Under the pieces are notes generated by a model, which did no database searches, was not told the DNA's origin, and saw only the letters and a list, made by a program, of their open reading frames with translations. Positions 1 through 8,313 of a stretch of 64,000 nucleotides of DNA are shown in pieces. The first letter of the stretch is position 1. Each line of letters opens with the position of its first letter. Source of the stretch: an uncultured SAR86 cluster bacterium (GTDB lineage: Bacteria > Pseudomonadota > Gammaproteobacteria > Magnimaribacterales > D2472). The translations under genes and the position numbers were made by a program. Location: assembly GCA_902608115.1 (NCBI GenBank), contig CACLMT010000002.1, forward strand, positions 1 through 64,000, read 5' to 3'.

Positions 1-1
1 A

Positions 2-1531
2 GTAGGCAAAAAAATTGTTTGGGTAGGCGATATTAATCAAAGCAAAAAAATTAAAGGTAAACATGTAAATTATGGAAATAAAGCTATAGCACCTGGGCTA
101 ATAGATGCTCATGGTCATGCGTCATATGTAGCATTTGCTACGCAAGTTGCAAATGTAGCATCACCTCCGGTTGGACCGGTTAAAACAATTGCTGATTTAC
201 AAAATGAGATAAAACAATTTATTAAAATAAAAAACCTTAAACCAGGTGAATGGGTTATTGGTCTAGGTTATGACGATTCATTGTTAAAAGAACAACGACA
301 TCCCACGAAAAAAGATTTAGATGAAATAAGTACCTTAAACCCTATCTTTTTAATTCATGTCTCAAGCCATCTTGGCACAGCTAGTTCACTTGCCCTATCT
401 CTAACAAACATTAACTCAGAAACTCAAGACCCGCCTGGCGGAGTCATAAGAAGATACAAAAACTCATCTGAACCTAATGGAGTCTTAGAAGAAACTGCGG
501 TCTACCCTCTTCAAATGCAAGTAATGAGCTCACATAAGGATCCTCTTGGCAGTGTTATAAAAGCAATGGAAGTTTATGCAAAAAACGGTATCACCACAGC
601 ACAAGATGGCGCATCAAATCCTCAATCAATAGAATTACTTCAAGCTGCAAATGACCAAGGAAAATTAAACATAGATGTAATTGCCTATCCGATTGGTCAA
701 AATGAGTCAGATGACTATGTAAGATCTCTAAATATTGGTAAGTATGATGGGCGATTAAAGATTGGTGGTATCAAACTAATTCTAGATGGGTCCCCTCAAG
801 GAAAAACAGCCTATTTAACTAAACCCTATTTCATACCGCCTCATAACCAAAACAAGAACTACAAGGGTTATCCCCTCATACCACAAAAGACTGTGAATCA
901 ATTAATTAACTTATATTCAATGGCAAAGATTCCTATCATGGCTCACGCTAATGGCGATGCGGCTGCAGACATGCTGATAGAAGCAATAAATAAAGCGGAT
1001 ATACAATATGATCATCGAACTATTATGATTCATGCTCAAACTGTAAGAGAGGATCAAATAGATGCAATGAAAAAACTTGGAATTATTCCTTCTTATTTCT
1101 CAACACATACTTTTTATTGGGGAGATTGGCATAGAGATTCGGTATTTGGTAAAGATAGAGCTATGAGAATAAGTCCAACTCATTCAACTCTTTCAAGAAA
1201 TATGCCTTTTACAGTGCACAATGATGCGCCTGTGGTTCCACCAGACATGATAAGACTACTTTGGTCCACAACAAATCGAATAACTCGCTCTGGAAAAACA
1301 CTTGGAGAAGATCAAAAAATTTCTACGTATGATGCTCTAAAAGCAATGACAATAAATGCAGCATATCAACATTTTGAAGATGATATTAAAGGCACTATTG
1401 AAGTAGGTAAATTAGCTGATTTAGTTGTTTTTTCTCAAGATCCATTAAACATGGCAACTGAAAATTTACTTAATCTTAAAGTTGTGGCGACATATTCTCA
1501 TGGCAAACAAATCTTTATAAATAAAGAATAA
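2..1531 (+). CDS. YtcJ-like amidohydrolase, 5'-truncated by window edge
   Basis: The ORF track starts at an internal Met (281), but the same frame is open back to base 2 and encodes the expected N-terminal part with the metal-binding DAHGHA motif, so the gene starts left of the window. The rest matches the YtcJ-like branch of the amidohydrolase superfamily (AmiH_3): a HANGD motif near the middle, an IMIHAQ segment, VHNDAPVVPP carrying the usual late Asp, and the C-terminal GTIEVGKLADLVVFSQDP signature. These enzymes are metal-dependent hydrolases of amide or ester bonds, with unknown substrate in most cases. The signal peptide, if any, is outside the window. Family call is firm; substrate is not predictable. 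Confidence 0.88.
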   Translation, partial: VGKKIVWVGDINQSKKIKGKHVNYGNKAIAPGLIDAHGHASYVAFATQVANVASPPVGPVKTIADLQNEIKQFIKIKNLKPGEWVIGLGYDDSLLKEQRHPTKKDLDEISTLNPIFLIHVSSHLGTASSLALSLTNINSETQDPPGGVIRRYKNSSEPNGVLEETAVYPLQMQVMSSHKDPLGSVIKAMEVYAKNGITTAQDGASNPQSIELLQAANDQGKLNIDVIAYPIGQNESDDYVRSLNIGKYDGRLKIGGIKLILDGSPQGKTAYLTKPYFIPPHNQNKNYKGYPLIPQKTVNQLINLYSMAKIPIMAHANGDAAADMLIEAINKADIQYDHRTIMIHAQTVREDQIDAMKKLGIIPSYFSTHTFYWGDWHRDSVFGKDRAMRISPTHSTLSRNMPFTVHNDAPVVPPDMIRLLWSTTNRITRSGKTLGEDQKISTYDALKAMTINAAYQHFEDDIKGTIEVGKLADLVVFSQDPLNMATENLLNLKVVATYSHGKQIFINKE

Positions 1532-1542
1532 AGTGACAAAAT

Positions 1543-1583
1543 TGGAGGGCGAACAAGGTTCGAACTGGCGACCTCAACCTTGG
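1543..1583 (-). repeat. Degenerate copy of tRNA-Gly 3' half (att-like remnant)
   Basis: About 41 bases closely match the 3' half of the intact tRNA-Gly(GCC) gene at 3574-3649 in the same orientation, including an exact GCGACCTCAACCTTGG block (anticodon-arm side) and AGGTTCGAACT (T arm). The D arm and 5' acceptor strand are absent, so it is not a functional tRNA. A 3'-tRNA fragment at a distance from the intact gene is what site-specific integration into a tRNA leaves behind. Confidence 0.7.
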
Positions 1584-1689
1584 AAGAGTTATGCGTTATC
1601 TTGGTCTCTTTCAAGACAAAACCATATAACATTTTTGCTGCTTTCTTGTCATGTATACTCTCATTAAGAAATAGTATTAGGAGAATTTT

Positions 1690-2094
1690 ATGAAAAATCC
1701 AATTGAAACAGCTGTGCTTACTCATTTAGCCGGCTGGAATGCAAATAGCCCAGACTATGGTGATAGAGATAAATGGCTAACTGCTTGGCATCCTGACTGT
1801 GTCTTTCAAGACCCAGTTGGCGGCAAAGAAAAGCATGGAAAAAGAGCCAGAGAAGACACATGGGATAAAGGTTTCCAACCCGGGCATAGTTGGAATTGCG
1901 AACTAGTTTTTATGTCTGTTAATGTCGATCAAGTAGCCGTACATCTAATCAATCATGGGAATATTGATGGTAATACCTTTGATCTAGAATCTATCGAAAT
2001 CTATTGGATTGGTGATTGTGGCAGAATTGTCCGTTGTCACACTTATTTCAATCCAACTGAAGACATGAATCTAGATCCATACTGGACCGTATAG
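1690..2094 (+). CDS. SnoaL-like / NTF2-fold protein
   Basis: 134 residues with the layout of the SnoaL-like (ketosteroid isomerase-type) NTF2 fold: an N-terminal helix with GWNANSPD, then DKWLTAWHPDCVFQDPVGG (typical 'W....DCVF.DP' strand), and a C-terminal beta sheet ending RIVRCHTYFNP. An AGGAG ribosome-binding site lies 6 bases before the ATG. Members are small isomerases, hydrolases or dehydratases, and the substrate cannot be told from the sequence. It sits between two partial copies of the tRNA-Gly 3' end (1543 and 2096), so it may be a passenger gene of a tRNA-targeted insertion. Confidence 0.75.
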   Translation: MKNPIETAVLTHLAGWNANSPDYGDRDKWLTAWHPDCVFQDPVGGKEKHGKRAREDTWDKGFQPGHSWNCELVFMSVNVDQVAVHLINHGNIDGNTFDLESIEIYWIGDCGRIVRCHTYFNPTEDMNLDPYWTV

Positions 2095-2095
2095 A

Positions 2096-2109
2096 ACTGG
2101 AGCGGGAAA
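2096..2109 (-). repeat. 14-bp tRNA-Gly 3'-end repeat (att-like)
   Basis: ACTGGAGCGGGAAA here is identical to 3572-3585, which is the CCA end and acceptor strand of the intact tRNA-Gly gene. The two copies are in direct orientation and bracket 2110-3571. Duplicated tRNA 3' ends of this size are typical att core sites of tyrosine recombinases. No recombinase gene is present between them. Confidence 0.65.
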
Positions 2110-2125
2110 ACTAGGAGGATGTTTT

Positions 2126-3325
2126 TCATTTCTCGTTCCACTTAATCACTTGCAACTCTGGCAAGGGAACCTTTAAACCTTTAGCTTCTACCCATCGCAG
2201 GGTAATGAAACCGAAATTATGTCCACTTGTATCCAACCAATTAGGATGCCCAGGATCTTGATGGGCAACAACAAATTGCACCGAGCCGTCTTTAGAGTAC
2301 TGCACCTCATCTAACGTCAGAGAAGTGGGTCGGTGCAGATAATCTGCAATTTCATGCCAGCGAGATTCCAAAGCAATATTCCAGTAACGAGTATCGGGCG
2401 GCTGCACCCGCATCAACAAAACCTCATCGTCGGCAAGCTGGTAACTACCAATCATATAAAGGTTGTCGTTACCACTAATCGCTCCGCCCAAATTCTCTGA
2501 GGTCGCCTCTATAAAAAAATTAGTTTTCTCCATTAGTTCCGGTAAAACCCTATGATGTAAAGTAGTCAAACTGAAAAACGCATAGCTGGTTCCTATAATG
2601 GCGTCTGCCACTTCTTGGTCAGTAACTGGCCTGAAGGGAAGTACATCACCCAGCACTTCAATATGAAAGCTTGGCAGTTCCTCATGTTCGCGCTGGGCAA
2701 TGTACTGCCGCACCAAAATACCTGATGCATCAACCGGAGTTTGCACCCATTGGCCTGGTATATCAGGTGCTTCCTGACTGAGAATCAACGTGAAGTTTCC
2801 TGCTTCATCAAGGTTTAGTGTTTTATCACTAAGATACGCAAACTGGCGCCGAGGTGTATTACCTTGACCAGCATTGAAGGTTAGCCCCAAGTAGCGGACG
2901 CTACCCACGTTACCAGTAATTTTATAGTCGTACTGCCCATCAATTGCAACAAATTCGTATTCAGCATCTGGATTATCGCCTCCCACCTTGCGCACCAGAG
3001 TGTCCATGCGTTGAAAATGCGGCATTCGGGGATTTGCATCAGCAGCTACTTCTACGCTCATGGCTATCACCCGCAATAACCAGCGCATGCCCTCAGCTGC
3101 TTCCTGTTCAGTCCTGGCATCATTCAGCACCATCCTCCGAGCAGTAGCCAGTGCCTCCTCAAAATCTAATAATGCTTGATGTGATGCTAGAGTTGAATAA
3201 TTCTGATTGGAGCTTACCCCAAAACCCATGAGCGCTGAGTACAAGGCTGGACCACGCGGTACCTGATAACCAAGAACTACACCAATAATAATAAGCAGCA
3301 CCGCGATAAGAAATTTTTTATTCAT
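2126..3325 (-). CDS. DUF1214-family membrane-anchored protein, GC-rich
   Basis: 399 residues starting with a signal anchor (KKFLIAVLLIIIGVVLGY), followed by a long soluble region. The last third carries the DUF1214 signature (PPDTRYWNIALESRW, HQDPGHPNWLDTSGH, FGFITLRWVEA), a domain often linked with DUF1254 in envelope proteins of unknown function. Its DNA is clearly richer in G and C than the flanking genes and uses codons such as CTG, GCC and CGC that are rare around it, which points to recent transfer. It lies between direct repeats of the tRNA-Gly 3' end. The role is unknown; by family it acts on or at the envelope. Confidence 0.82.
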   Translation of the reverse strand: MNKKFLIAVLLIIIGVVLGYQVPRGPALYSALMGFGVSSNQNYSTLASHQALLDFEEALATARRMVLNDARTEQEAAEGMRWLLRVIAMSVEVAADANPRMPHFQRMDTLVRKVGGDNPDAEYEFVAIDGQYDYKITGNVGSVRYLGLTFNAGQGNTPRRQFAYLSDKTLNLDEAGNFTLILSQEAPDIPGQWVQTPVDASGILVRQYIAQREHEELPSFHIEVLGDVLPFRPVTDQEVADAIIGTSYAFFSLTTLHHRVLPELMEKTNFFIEATSENLGGAISGNDNLYMIGSYQLADDEVLLMRVQPPDTRYWNIALESRWHEIADYLHRPTSLTLDEVQYSKDGSVQFVVAHQDPGHPNWLDTSGHNFGFITLRWVEAKGLKVPLPELQVIKWNEK

Positions 3326-3359
3326 AGCAACTCTTCATATTTTATGTATATTTAGACTT

Positions 3360-3551
3360 ATGAACAACACTATAAAAATAGCTTTAATTATTGCAGTATC
3401 AATTCTGATTGGTGTTATTTATTACTCCCACAATACAGACTATAAAACTTGTGTCAGGGAACAGTATGAACAAATACAAAAAGAGTATGGAGGAGTAAGA
3501 CAAGCACCTGATTATGTTAATCGAAGATGTCAACACCTGATTAAAAAATAG
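3360..3551 (+). CDS. Small single-TM protein
   Basis: 63 residues: a hydrophobic N-terminal segment (IKIALIIAVSILIGVIYY) and a charged C-terminal part with two cysteines (TCVREQ, RRCQHL) that would face the periplasm if the segment is an anchor. It is divergent from the DUF1214 gene with 34 bases between starts. I recognise no family. It lies within the tRNA-Gly-bounded block, so it may be accessory. The single membrane segment and charge pattern favour a real gene. Confidence 0.5.
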   Translation: MNNTIKIALIIAVSILIGVIYYSHNTDYKTCVREQYEQIQKEYGGVRQAPDYVNRRCQHLIKK

Positions 3552-3573
3552 ACTTACATCTTCTTCTGTCTAC

Positions 3574-3649
3574 TGGAGCGGGAAACGAGGTTCGAACTCG
3601 CGACCTCAACCTTGGCAAGGTTGCGCTCTACCAACTGAGCTATTCCCGC
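3574..3649 (-). tRNA. tRNA-Gly (GCC)
   Basis: Read on the minus strand, this folds into a full 76-nt cloverleaf: acceptor GCGGGAA with TTCCCGC, D arm AGCTCAGTTGGTAGAGC, anticodon loop TTGCCAA (anticodon GCC), T arm GAGGTTCGAACCTCG-like, discriminator T and encoded CCA. Its 3' end is repeated at 2096-2109 and, more degenerately, at 1543-1583, so it looks like a used integration target. Confidence 0.95.
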
Positions 3650-3697
3650 TTTTGAGTTGGTTAATATACATCCAAGGAATTTAGCATTCAAGTAGCT

Positions 3698-3979
3698 TTA
3701 ATCAGGATTGAGGGTACCTAATCCTTCTTGTATTCGCTGTCTTTCTCGAAGGCGTTGCTCTTTTTCAAATGTTTTTTCACTCACTTCTTGAAGGTGGTCC
3801 AATTCTTCTTTTGTGTAACAATATTTTTCAGGAATCTTTGTTCCTAAGACTTTTTCTAGTCGACAAATCTTTTCACCCTCTTCTTCATCAGATTTAACTT
3901 CATCAGACAATGCACTCGGATTAGATGCGCACCCTGATACCATAACAATAAGGGAGATTGGTAGTAATATTTTTTTCAT
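3698..3979 (-). CDS. Small lipoprotein, unknown function
   Basis: 93 residues with a lipoprotein signal peptide and lipobox (MVSGC, Cys17), then a highly charged, probably helical mature region rich in Glu, Lys and Arg (SDEEEGEK, KTFEKEQRLRERQRIQ). A good ribosome-binding site (AAGGAA) precedes the ATG. Two further cysteines (KICRL, EKYCY) could form a disulfide. No known family is recognised. It probably sits on the periplasmic face of the inner or outer membrane. Confidence 0.65.
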   Translation of the reverse strand: MKKILLPISLIVMVSGCASNPSALSDEVKSDEEEGEKICRLEKVLGTKIPEKYCYTKEELDHLQEVSEKTFEKEQRLRERQRIQEGLGTLNPD

Positions 3980-4036
3980 TTTGATTCCTTTTTTGAGGAG
4001 ATTAATATAACCCTATGAGGATAAGCATTCAAGCAA

Positions 4037-5179
4037 TTATTCTTTACTTAAATTTTCAATAATAGTTTTTGTATCCTCTCCTAAGGAAGGAGCTGTTTTA
4101 TCTATACTTAGTCTCTCATCATCAAATATAGCTGGATGAGAAACAGCATTAAGTTTACCTTGATGGGGACTGGTCATTTGAAAGATTGTTTTACTCGCTT
4201 TAACCTGTGGATGGTTTATTACTTCCTCTCTAGGTGTGGATTCAGCACAAGGAACATCATTAGCTCTTAATGCATTGATGGACTCTTCAACAGTTAGATC
4301 CATAAATGAATACAATGCTTTTGCAACTAACTCCGACATATTTTCACTTCTAGCTGAAGCGTTAACAAAACGAGGATCGGTTTTATATTCAGGCTTTTTA
4401 ATAGCATCAAAAATTCCAAACCACTGGGCATCTGTCATTGCAGCCATGACAAAAAACCCATCCTTTGCAGGTACTAGACTTGAATATGTGGATGATAGTG
4501 GAGGTAATTTTTTAACATCTTTATCTAGCAAAGTTTCATTCATCATTCCATCAGGCCACAAGAAGAAAATTGCTGAATCCAACATAGATAATTTAATATG
4601 ACTTGCTTTGCCTGTTTTCTCCCGCTTATACAGAGCAGCGGTTAGTGCTTGGCAAGCAGTGTAGGCAGTGATTTTGTCAAAAATCAAAGTTTTTATATAG
4701 GCAGGTTTGTCATCACTGGATTGAATGCTTGTCGCCCCTGACATGCCTTGGATTACATGATCGTATGCTGGCGCTGATGACAAAGGACCCTCTTCTCCAA
4801 ACCCAGTAATGGATACATAAATCAAGTTTGGATTGATCTTTATTAAAGCTTCTCTTCCAAGCCCTAATTTCTCATTTACACCTAATCTAAAGTTACTAAT
4901 AAATACATCAGCCTCTTCAACCAATTTTAATAAAATCTTAAGTTCTTTCTTATCTTTAAGATTTAAGTTAAGCGATTGTTTCCCTCGGTTACAGTTTGCA
5001 AAAATAGCTGAAAAACCTCCTTTTTGAGTTCCTAAATAGCGCATAGAATCACCTAGCCCAGTTGGTTCAACTTTGATAACCTCAGAACCTTGGTCACACA
5101 GAATCATTGTTGCCAAGGAAGCTGTGACTATACTTGAAAGTTCTAATATTTTTATTCCTTCTAAAGGTTTATCTTGCAT
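4037..5179 (-). CDS. CaiB/BaiF family (class III) CoA-transferase
   Basis: 380 residues of the class III CoA-transferase family: N-terminal KPLEGIKILELSSIVTASLATMILCDQGSEVIKVEP, then SLNLNLKDKKE, LIYVSITGFGEEGPLSSAPAYDHVIQGMSG and the C-terminal NDVPCAESTPREEV. These enzymes move CoA between carboxylic acids or racemise 2-methylacyl-CoA. The catalytic Asp expected after 'K..G..' is not at the usual strict spacing that I could verify. It lies 5 bases downstream of the SnoaL-like gene and is probably co-transcribed. The acyl substrate is unknown. Confidence 0.87.
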   Translation of the reverse strand: MQDKPLEGIKILELSSIVTASLATMILCDQGSEVIKVEPTGLGDSMRYLGTQKGGFSAIFANCNRGKQSLNLNLKDKKELKILLKLVEEADVFISNFRLGVNEKLGLGREALIKINPNLIYVSITGFGEEGPLSSAPAYDHVIQGMSGATSIQSSDDKPAYIKTLIFDKITAYTACQALTAALYKREKTGKASHIKLSMLDSAIFFLWPDGMMNETLLDKDVKKLPPLSSTYSSLVPAKDGFFVMAAMTDAQWFGIFDAIKKPEYKTDPRFVNASARSENMSELVAKALYSFMDLTVEESINALRANDVPCAESTPREEVINHPQVKASKTIFQMTSPHQGKLNAVSHPAIFDDERLSIDKTAPSLGEDTKTIIENLSKE

Positions 5180-5184
5180 GATTG

Positions 5185-5589
5185 CTAAGCCTCCTTATTA
5201 TTAAATTGCTCTAAAGATTCCATCATCTTCTCTTTAACTTTTTCAATTGCTTTTAGAGGTCTAACCATGACTTTAAAATCAATAATCTTACCCTCATCAT
5301 TCCATGTAATTATATCTACCCCATTAACGGAAATTTCATCAATAAAAGTTTCAAACTCAAGAACGCAATAACAGTCTTGAACAATTGTTTTTACATATTC
5401 AAATCGATCCATGTTAAAAGATTCTCCTGCTGACATTAGATATAATTTTGTCATCTCCTTACCTTCAATTGATTTGAATATAACTGGGGAAGAAAAAATT
5501 ACTGACTCATCTAAAATTTCATCTAAGAAGCTAATATCTTCTGACCGATAATTATCTAACCATTTTTGTAAATATTGATCTGTTCTCAT
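5185..5589 (-). CDS. SnoaL-like / NTF2-fold protein
   Basis: 134 residues with features of SnoaL-like proteins: YLQKWLDNYRSEDISFLDEILDESVIFSSPVIF at the start, a middle helix, and a final strand (INGVDIITWNDEGKIIDFKVMVRP-type) with the usual 'N..G.I..F...VRP' ending. It probably forms an operon with the CoA-transferase immediately downstream, hinting at a joint step on an acyl-CoA or steroid-like substrate. The function is otherwise unassigned. Confidence 0.72.
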   Translation of the reverse strand: MRTDQYLQKWLDNYRSEDISFLDEILDESVIFSSPVIFKSIEGKEMTKLYLMSAGESFNMDRFEYVKTIVQDCYCVLEFETFIDEISVNGVDIITWNDEGKIIDFKVMVRPLKAIEKVKEKMMESLEQFNNKEA

Positions 5590-5682
5590 AATAAATCTTA
5601 AAAATATTCAGCGAAGATGTGAAAAAATTAGGATATACGAAGCCCTGAAAATAGAATTTTTTAAAATTTTGAAGTTGCTATA

Positions 5683-5811
5683 TTATTTTCTTTGTCTTAA
5701 CTTTCGTAAATGTCGATACTCATTTAACTTCTTTTTCTCAACGAATTTACGTGTAAGATGACGTTTTTTTCTAGCAGCTTCAGATTTTTGAATTCTTAAA
5801 GCTTTATCCAT
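5683..5811 (-). CDS. 42-aa highly basic small protein
   Basis: Below the ORF-track cut-off. On the minus strand an ATG at 5811 opens a 42-codon frame ending in TAA at 5683: MDKALRIQKSEAARKKRHLT followed by a Lys/Arg-rich helix ending RKLRQRK. Almost half of the residues are Lys, Arg or His, with no membrane segment, as in small nucleic-acid- or ribosome-binding proteins. It fills most of an otherwise empty 337-base gap. No strong Shine-Dalgarno sequence is visible (AAGAAAG is the best). Real but unnamed is my best guess. Confidence 0.5.
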   Translation of the reverse strand: MDKALRIQKSEAARKKRHLTRKFVEKKKLNEYRHLRKLRQRK

Positions 5812-5926
5812 TCTTTCTTAATATTCTCATATAGAAAAATAGAATGCAAAAAAGAAGATGATTATTTGCTAAGTTTATTTAACCAGATACACACATCAAA
5901 ATTTTATCTCGAACTCATGACATATT

Positions 5927-6883
5927 TTATCCTTGATGGTTACCTTTTTTTTGTGGTAAATAAATTTCTGCCATCATACAACGAACACTCCCACCTGAAA
6001 CATTTTCAATACTATCGATAGGCACACTTAAGATTCTAGCTTTCTTTTCAAGACGAAGAATCTGCTCCTTAGTTAATGAATTTTTTGCCCGTTGAGACAT
6101 AACAATTATATTTTTAGTAGATGCTGTCGTGAGTTCAAGCATATTTCCAGCAAAAGCATTCATTTGGTCAATAGTGAGTTCTACAATTTCATGTCCTGTT
6201 CTTTTGAAACTCTCAAAAACTGTATTGCGCTCATCAGGATTAGGTATCGCTTTACCACATATAACAACAAAAGAATCACCGATACACATTAAAACATTTG
6301 TATGGTAAATCGGTATATCATTTTGATCTACTGCATTAAAGGCAACAATAGTAAAGTTCATCCTTTGAGAAAAATCATCAAGGACATCCAAATGGGTTCT
6401 TGAAGAAATGCAAGCATAAGCAATACGATTAACCCTATCAAGAACTAAACTACCTGTACCCTCAAGGTAATGACCTTCTTTCTCATGATAAGACAAATCA
6501 ACTACCTTACTCACCCTAAATTTATACTCGTCAACAAGCTGATCGATAATATCATGACGACGTTCTGCCCTTCGATTAACAGCTTCCATGGGATAAAGGA
6601 CAACTGTACCATCAGCATGAAAACTCACCCAATTATTAGGAAATATTGCATCTGGTTTAGGCGGTTCTTGTGTATCATTAAATTCAATTACTTCCACTCC
6701 ACACTTTTTAAGTGCAATCGTAAATAATTCAAATTCCTCTAATGCCTTTTCCAGCTGATCAGCGATGCTTGCATCAGTTTTCACCTGAAAACGATTTGAT
6801 GTTCCTGTTAAAGGATTGCCATAAAAACATGTCGGACGAATCATTAGAACGGAAGATGCGAATTGTGATTCTCTATCAGTCAT
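5927..6883 (-). CDS. ctlX: CtlX-type amidinotransferase-fold hydrolase (citrulline utilization hydrolase family)
   Basis: 318 residues matching the CtlX / arginine-deiminase-related family: PDAIFPNNWVSFH near residue 80 (PNNW motif), YLEGTGSLVLDR with the catalytic-type Glu, H-TNVLMCIGDSFVV (active-site His region), and the C-terminal VSGGSVRCMMAEI with the nucleophile Cys. Family members hydrolyse guanidino or ureido groups of arginine- or citrulline-like compounds in the cytoplasm. The gene is divergent from a rhodanese gene with 19 bases between starts. Family call is strong; the citrulline substrate is inferred from the family name. Confidence 0.85.
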   Translation of the reverse strand: MTDRESQFASSVLMIRPTCFYGNPLTGTSNRFQVKTDASIADQLEKALEEFELFTIALKKCGVEVIEFNDTQEPPKPDAIFPNNWVSFHADGTVVLYPMEAVNRRAERRHDIIDQLVDEYKFRVSKVVDLSYHEKEGHYLEGTGSLVLDRVNRIAYACISSRTHLDVLDDFSQRMNFTIVAFNAVDQNDIPIYHTNVLMCIGDSFVVICGKAIPNPDERNTVFESFKRTGHEIVELTIDQMNAFAGNMLELTTASTKNIIVMSQRAKNSLTKEQILRLEKKARILSVPIDSIENVSGGSVRCMMAEIYLPQKKGNHQG

Positions 6884-6902
6884 TGTTTATAATAATAACA
6901 AT

Positions 6903-7250
6903 ATGGAAACGTTAAAAGAATTAATTCAAGAGGCTCATTCCTTAATACCTAAAATTTCTTGTAATGAATTCTCTAACAACAAAGACAAATTCTTGATTAT
7001 TGATGTTAGAGAAGCTAGTGAAATTCAGGAAACTGGAATGATTGAAGGTGCTATCAATATTCCTAGAGGATTAATTGAAATGAAACTTACGCCCGGTGAA
7101 AATGATCTTAATTCTAACACTCCAATTGTTGTCTATTGTGGTGGAGGAAGTAGAGCATCATTAGCCGGCAAAACTCTAAAAGAAATTGGTTTTACCTCAG
7201 TTCAAAACTTAGAAGGTGGTTTTAGAGGCTTTAAAAAATTTTCTAGCTAA
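6903..7250 (+). CDS. Rhodanese-like sulfurtransferase
   Basis: 115-residue single rhodanese domain without a signal peptide, hence cytoplasmic. FLIIDVREASEIQETG is the first strand and loop, INIPRGLIE the CH2A-type middle, and VVYCGGGSRASLAG the active-site loop CGGGSR with the nucleophile Cys. The C-terminal LEGGFRGFKK matches the usual 'L.GG...W' end. It transfers sulfane sulfur to thiol acceptors. A paralogue with the same layout is at 45809. It converges with the next gene by a 4-base overlap. Confidence 0.88.
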   Translation: METLKELIQEAHSLIPKISCNEFSNNKDKFLIIDVREASEIQETGMIEGAINIPRGLIEMKLTPGENDLNSNTPIVVYCGGGSRASLAGKTLKEIGFTSVQNLEGGFRGFKKFSS

Positions 7251-8239
7251 TTAAGATCAGGTAATAAAGTTGCCAAATGATCAAATGCTGCTCTTTGATA
7301 CTCAGGACTTGCGCCTGCCATGACCTCACCTTTTACAGCGCAACTTTCATAAGCCACTCTTCTAGCTTTAGGATCAGAAAAATCTAATTCTATATTTTCT
7401 GGATCATAAACTTTCTTAGTATCTCCATTAAGTTTTAATTTACAATTTGCCCAACTATATGCATCAGGCCAAAGCTTTAATGGATTGGGGCCATCAAAAG
7501 AATGAAAGGCATTTGGATATACTTCGATATTAGCATTACCTCCATTTCTATTTATAACGTCAACTAACTCTATACACGGTTTAGGAGGTGTCCAATTATC
7601 TTCTTCTCCAATATAGATTTGCATAAAATCTTCATCCCACTTATTTAGATCAGGGAGAGCTAAACATCCTGGATACCACATAAGATAACCAGAAAAAGAA
7701 GCGTTAGGTTTGTTTAAAGATTCTTGCAAAGGCACCCAAGCATTAAAAAGAGTTGCAGTACCACCTAAACTCCAGCCTGCAGCATATATTTTATTATTAT
7801 CGATTCTAGGATCATCCCATAATAGATTTAAACTCATAGCCATATCATAAATTACACTTTCAGAAGTAACATTAATTTGATTACCCACTGTGCTATTCAC
7901 CCCCCTAGAATCAAAAGGATGCATAGCAAAAACTATAAAATCAGCTTTACGCATTTGTTCAAGATATTCCAAATGATGCGCTCTCCAATTCGAAGATCCA
8001 TGAGATGCAATGATCAAAGAATAAGGCTTTGAGGAATCATAATCATCTGGAAAATGCATAACTCCAAAAATCTCTAAATCTTTTTGAGCACTCAAACCCT
8101 CCCCAAAGATATTTTCAAAACCTAATATATTTTTTGAAGGATAATATATTTTTTCTTGAAGATAGGATGGCTTCTCGGCAACCGAAGAAAAACAACCTAC
8201 AAATAAGGTACCTAGAGCAAGAATAAAGAGATTTTTCAC
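7247..8239 (-). CDS. Alpha/beta-hydrolase lipoprotein (dienelactone hydrolase-like)
   Basis: 330 residues with a lipoprotein signal and lipobox (LFVGC, Cys16). The hydrolase fold shows LIIASHGSSNWRAH (oxyanion region), the nucleophile elbow AAGWSLGGTATLF with Ser, a DxxEDNW acid region (IYIGEEDNWTPP) and the His in NAFHSFDGPN, giving a full Ser-Asp/Glu-His triad. It resembles dienelactone hydrolase and related esterases. Lipidation places it in the periplasm or outer membrane, so it probably cleaves an ester taken up from outside. Substrate unknown. Confidence 0.8.
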   Translation of the reverse strand: MKNLFILALGTLFVGCFSSVAEKPSYLQEKIYYPSKNILGFENIFGEGLSAQKDLEIFGVMHFPDDYDSSKPYSLIIASHGSSNWRAHHLEYLEQMRKADFIVFAMHPFDSRGVNSTVGNQINVTSESVIYDMAMSLNLLWDDPRIDNNKIYAAGWSLGGTATLFNAWVPLQESLNKPNASFSGYLMWYPGCLALPDLNKWDEDFMQIYIGEEDNWTPPKPCIELVDVINRNGGNANIEVYPNAFHSFDGPNPLKLWPDAYSWANCKLKLNGDTKKVYDPENIELDFSDPKARRVAYESCAVKGEVMAGASPEYQRAAFDHLATLLPDLN

Positions 8240-8255
8240 CTTTGAAGTTTATCAA

Positions 8256-8283
8256 AAAAAAGAGAGCTTTCGCTCTCTTTTTG
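8256..8283. terminator. Rho-independent terminator, likely bidirectional
   Basis: Stem AGAGAGC (8261-8267) and GCTCTCT (8272-8278) with loop TTTC, flanked by A-runs on the left and T-runs on the right, so it can terminate on either strand. It lies just downstream of the minus-strand gene at 8314 and upstream of the start of the next minus gene (8239), isolating the two. Confidence 0.8.
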
Positions 8284-8313
8284 ATTAGTTTAATTAAAAC
8301 TTTCTATATAAAT

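Noticed and set aside
1498-1725. 75-aa minus-strand ORF
   Set aside because: It translates the tRNA-Gly remnant (VEVASSNLVRPP is the usual artefact of tRNA sequence) and overlaps the ends of two real genes.
2944-3147. 67-aa plus-strand ORF inside the DUF1214 gene
   Set aside because: Shadow frame of the GC-rich coding sequence; no start signal and no plausible protein features.
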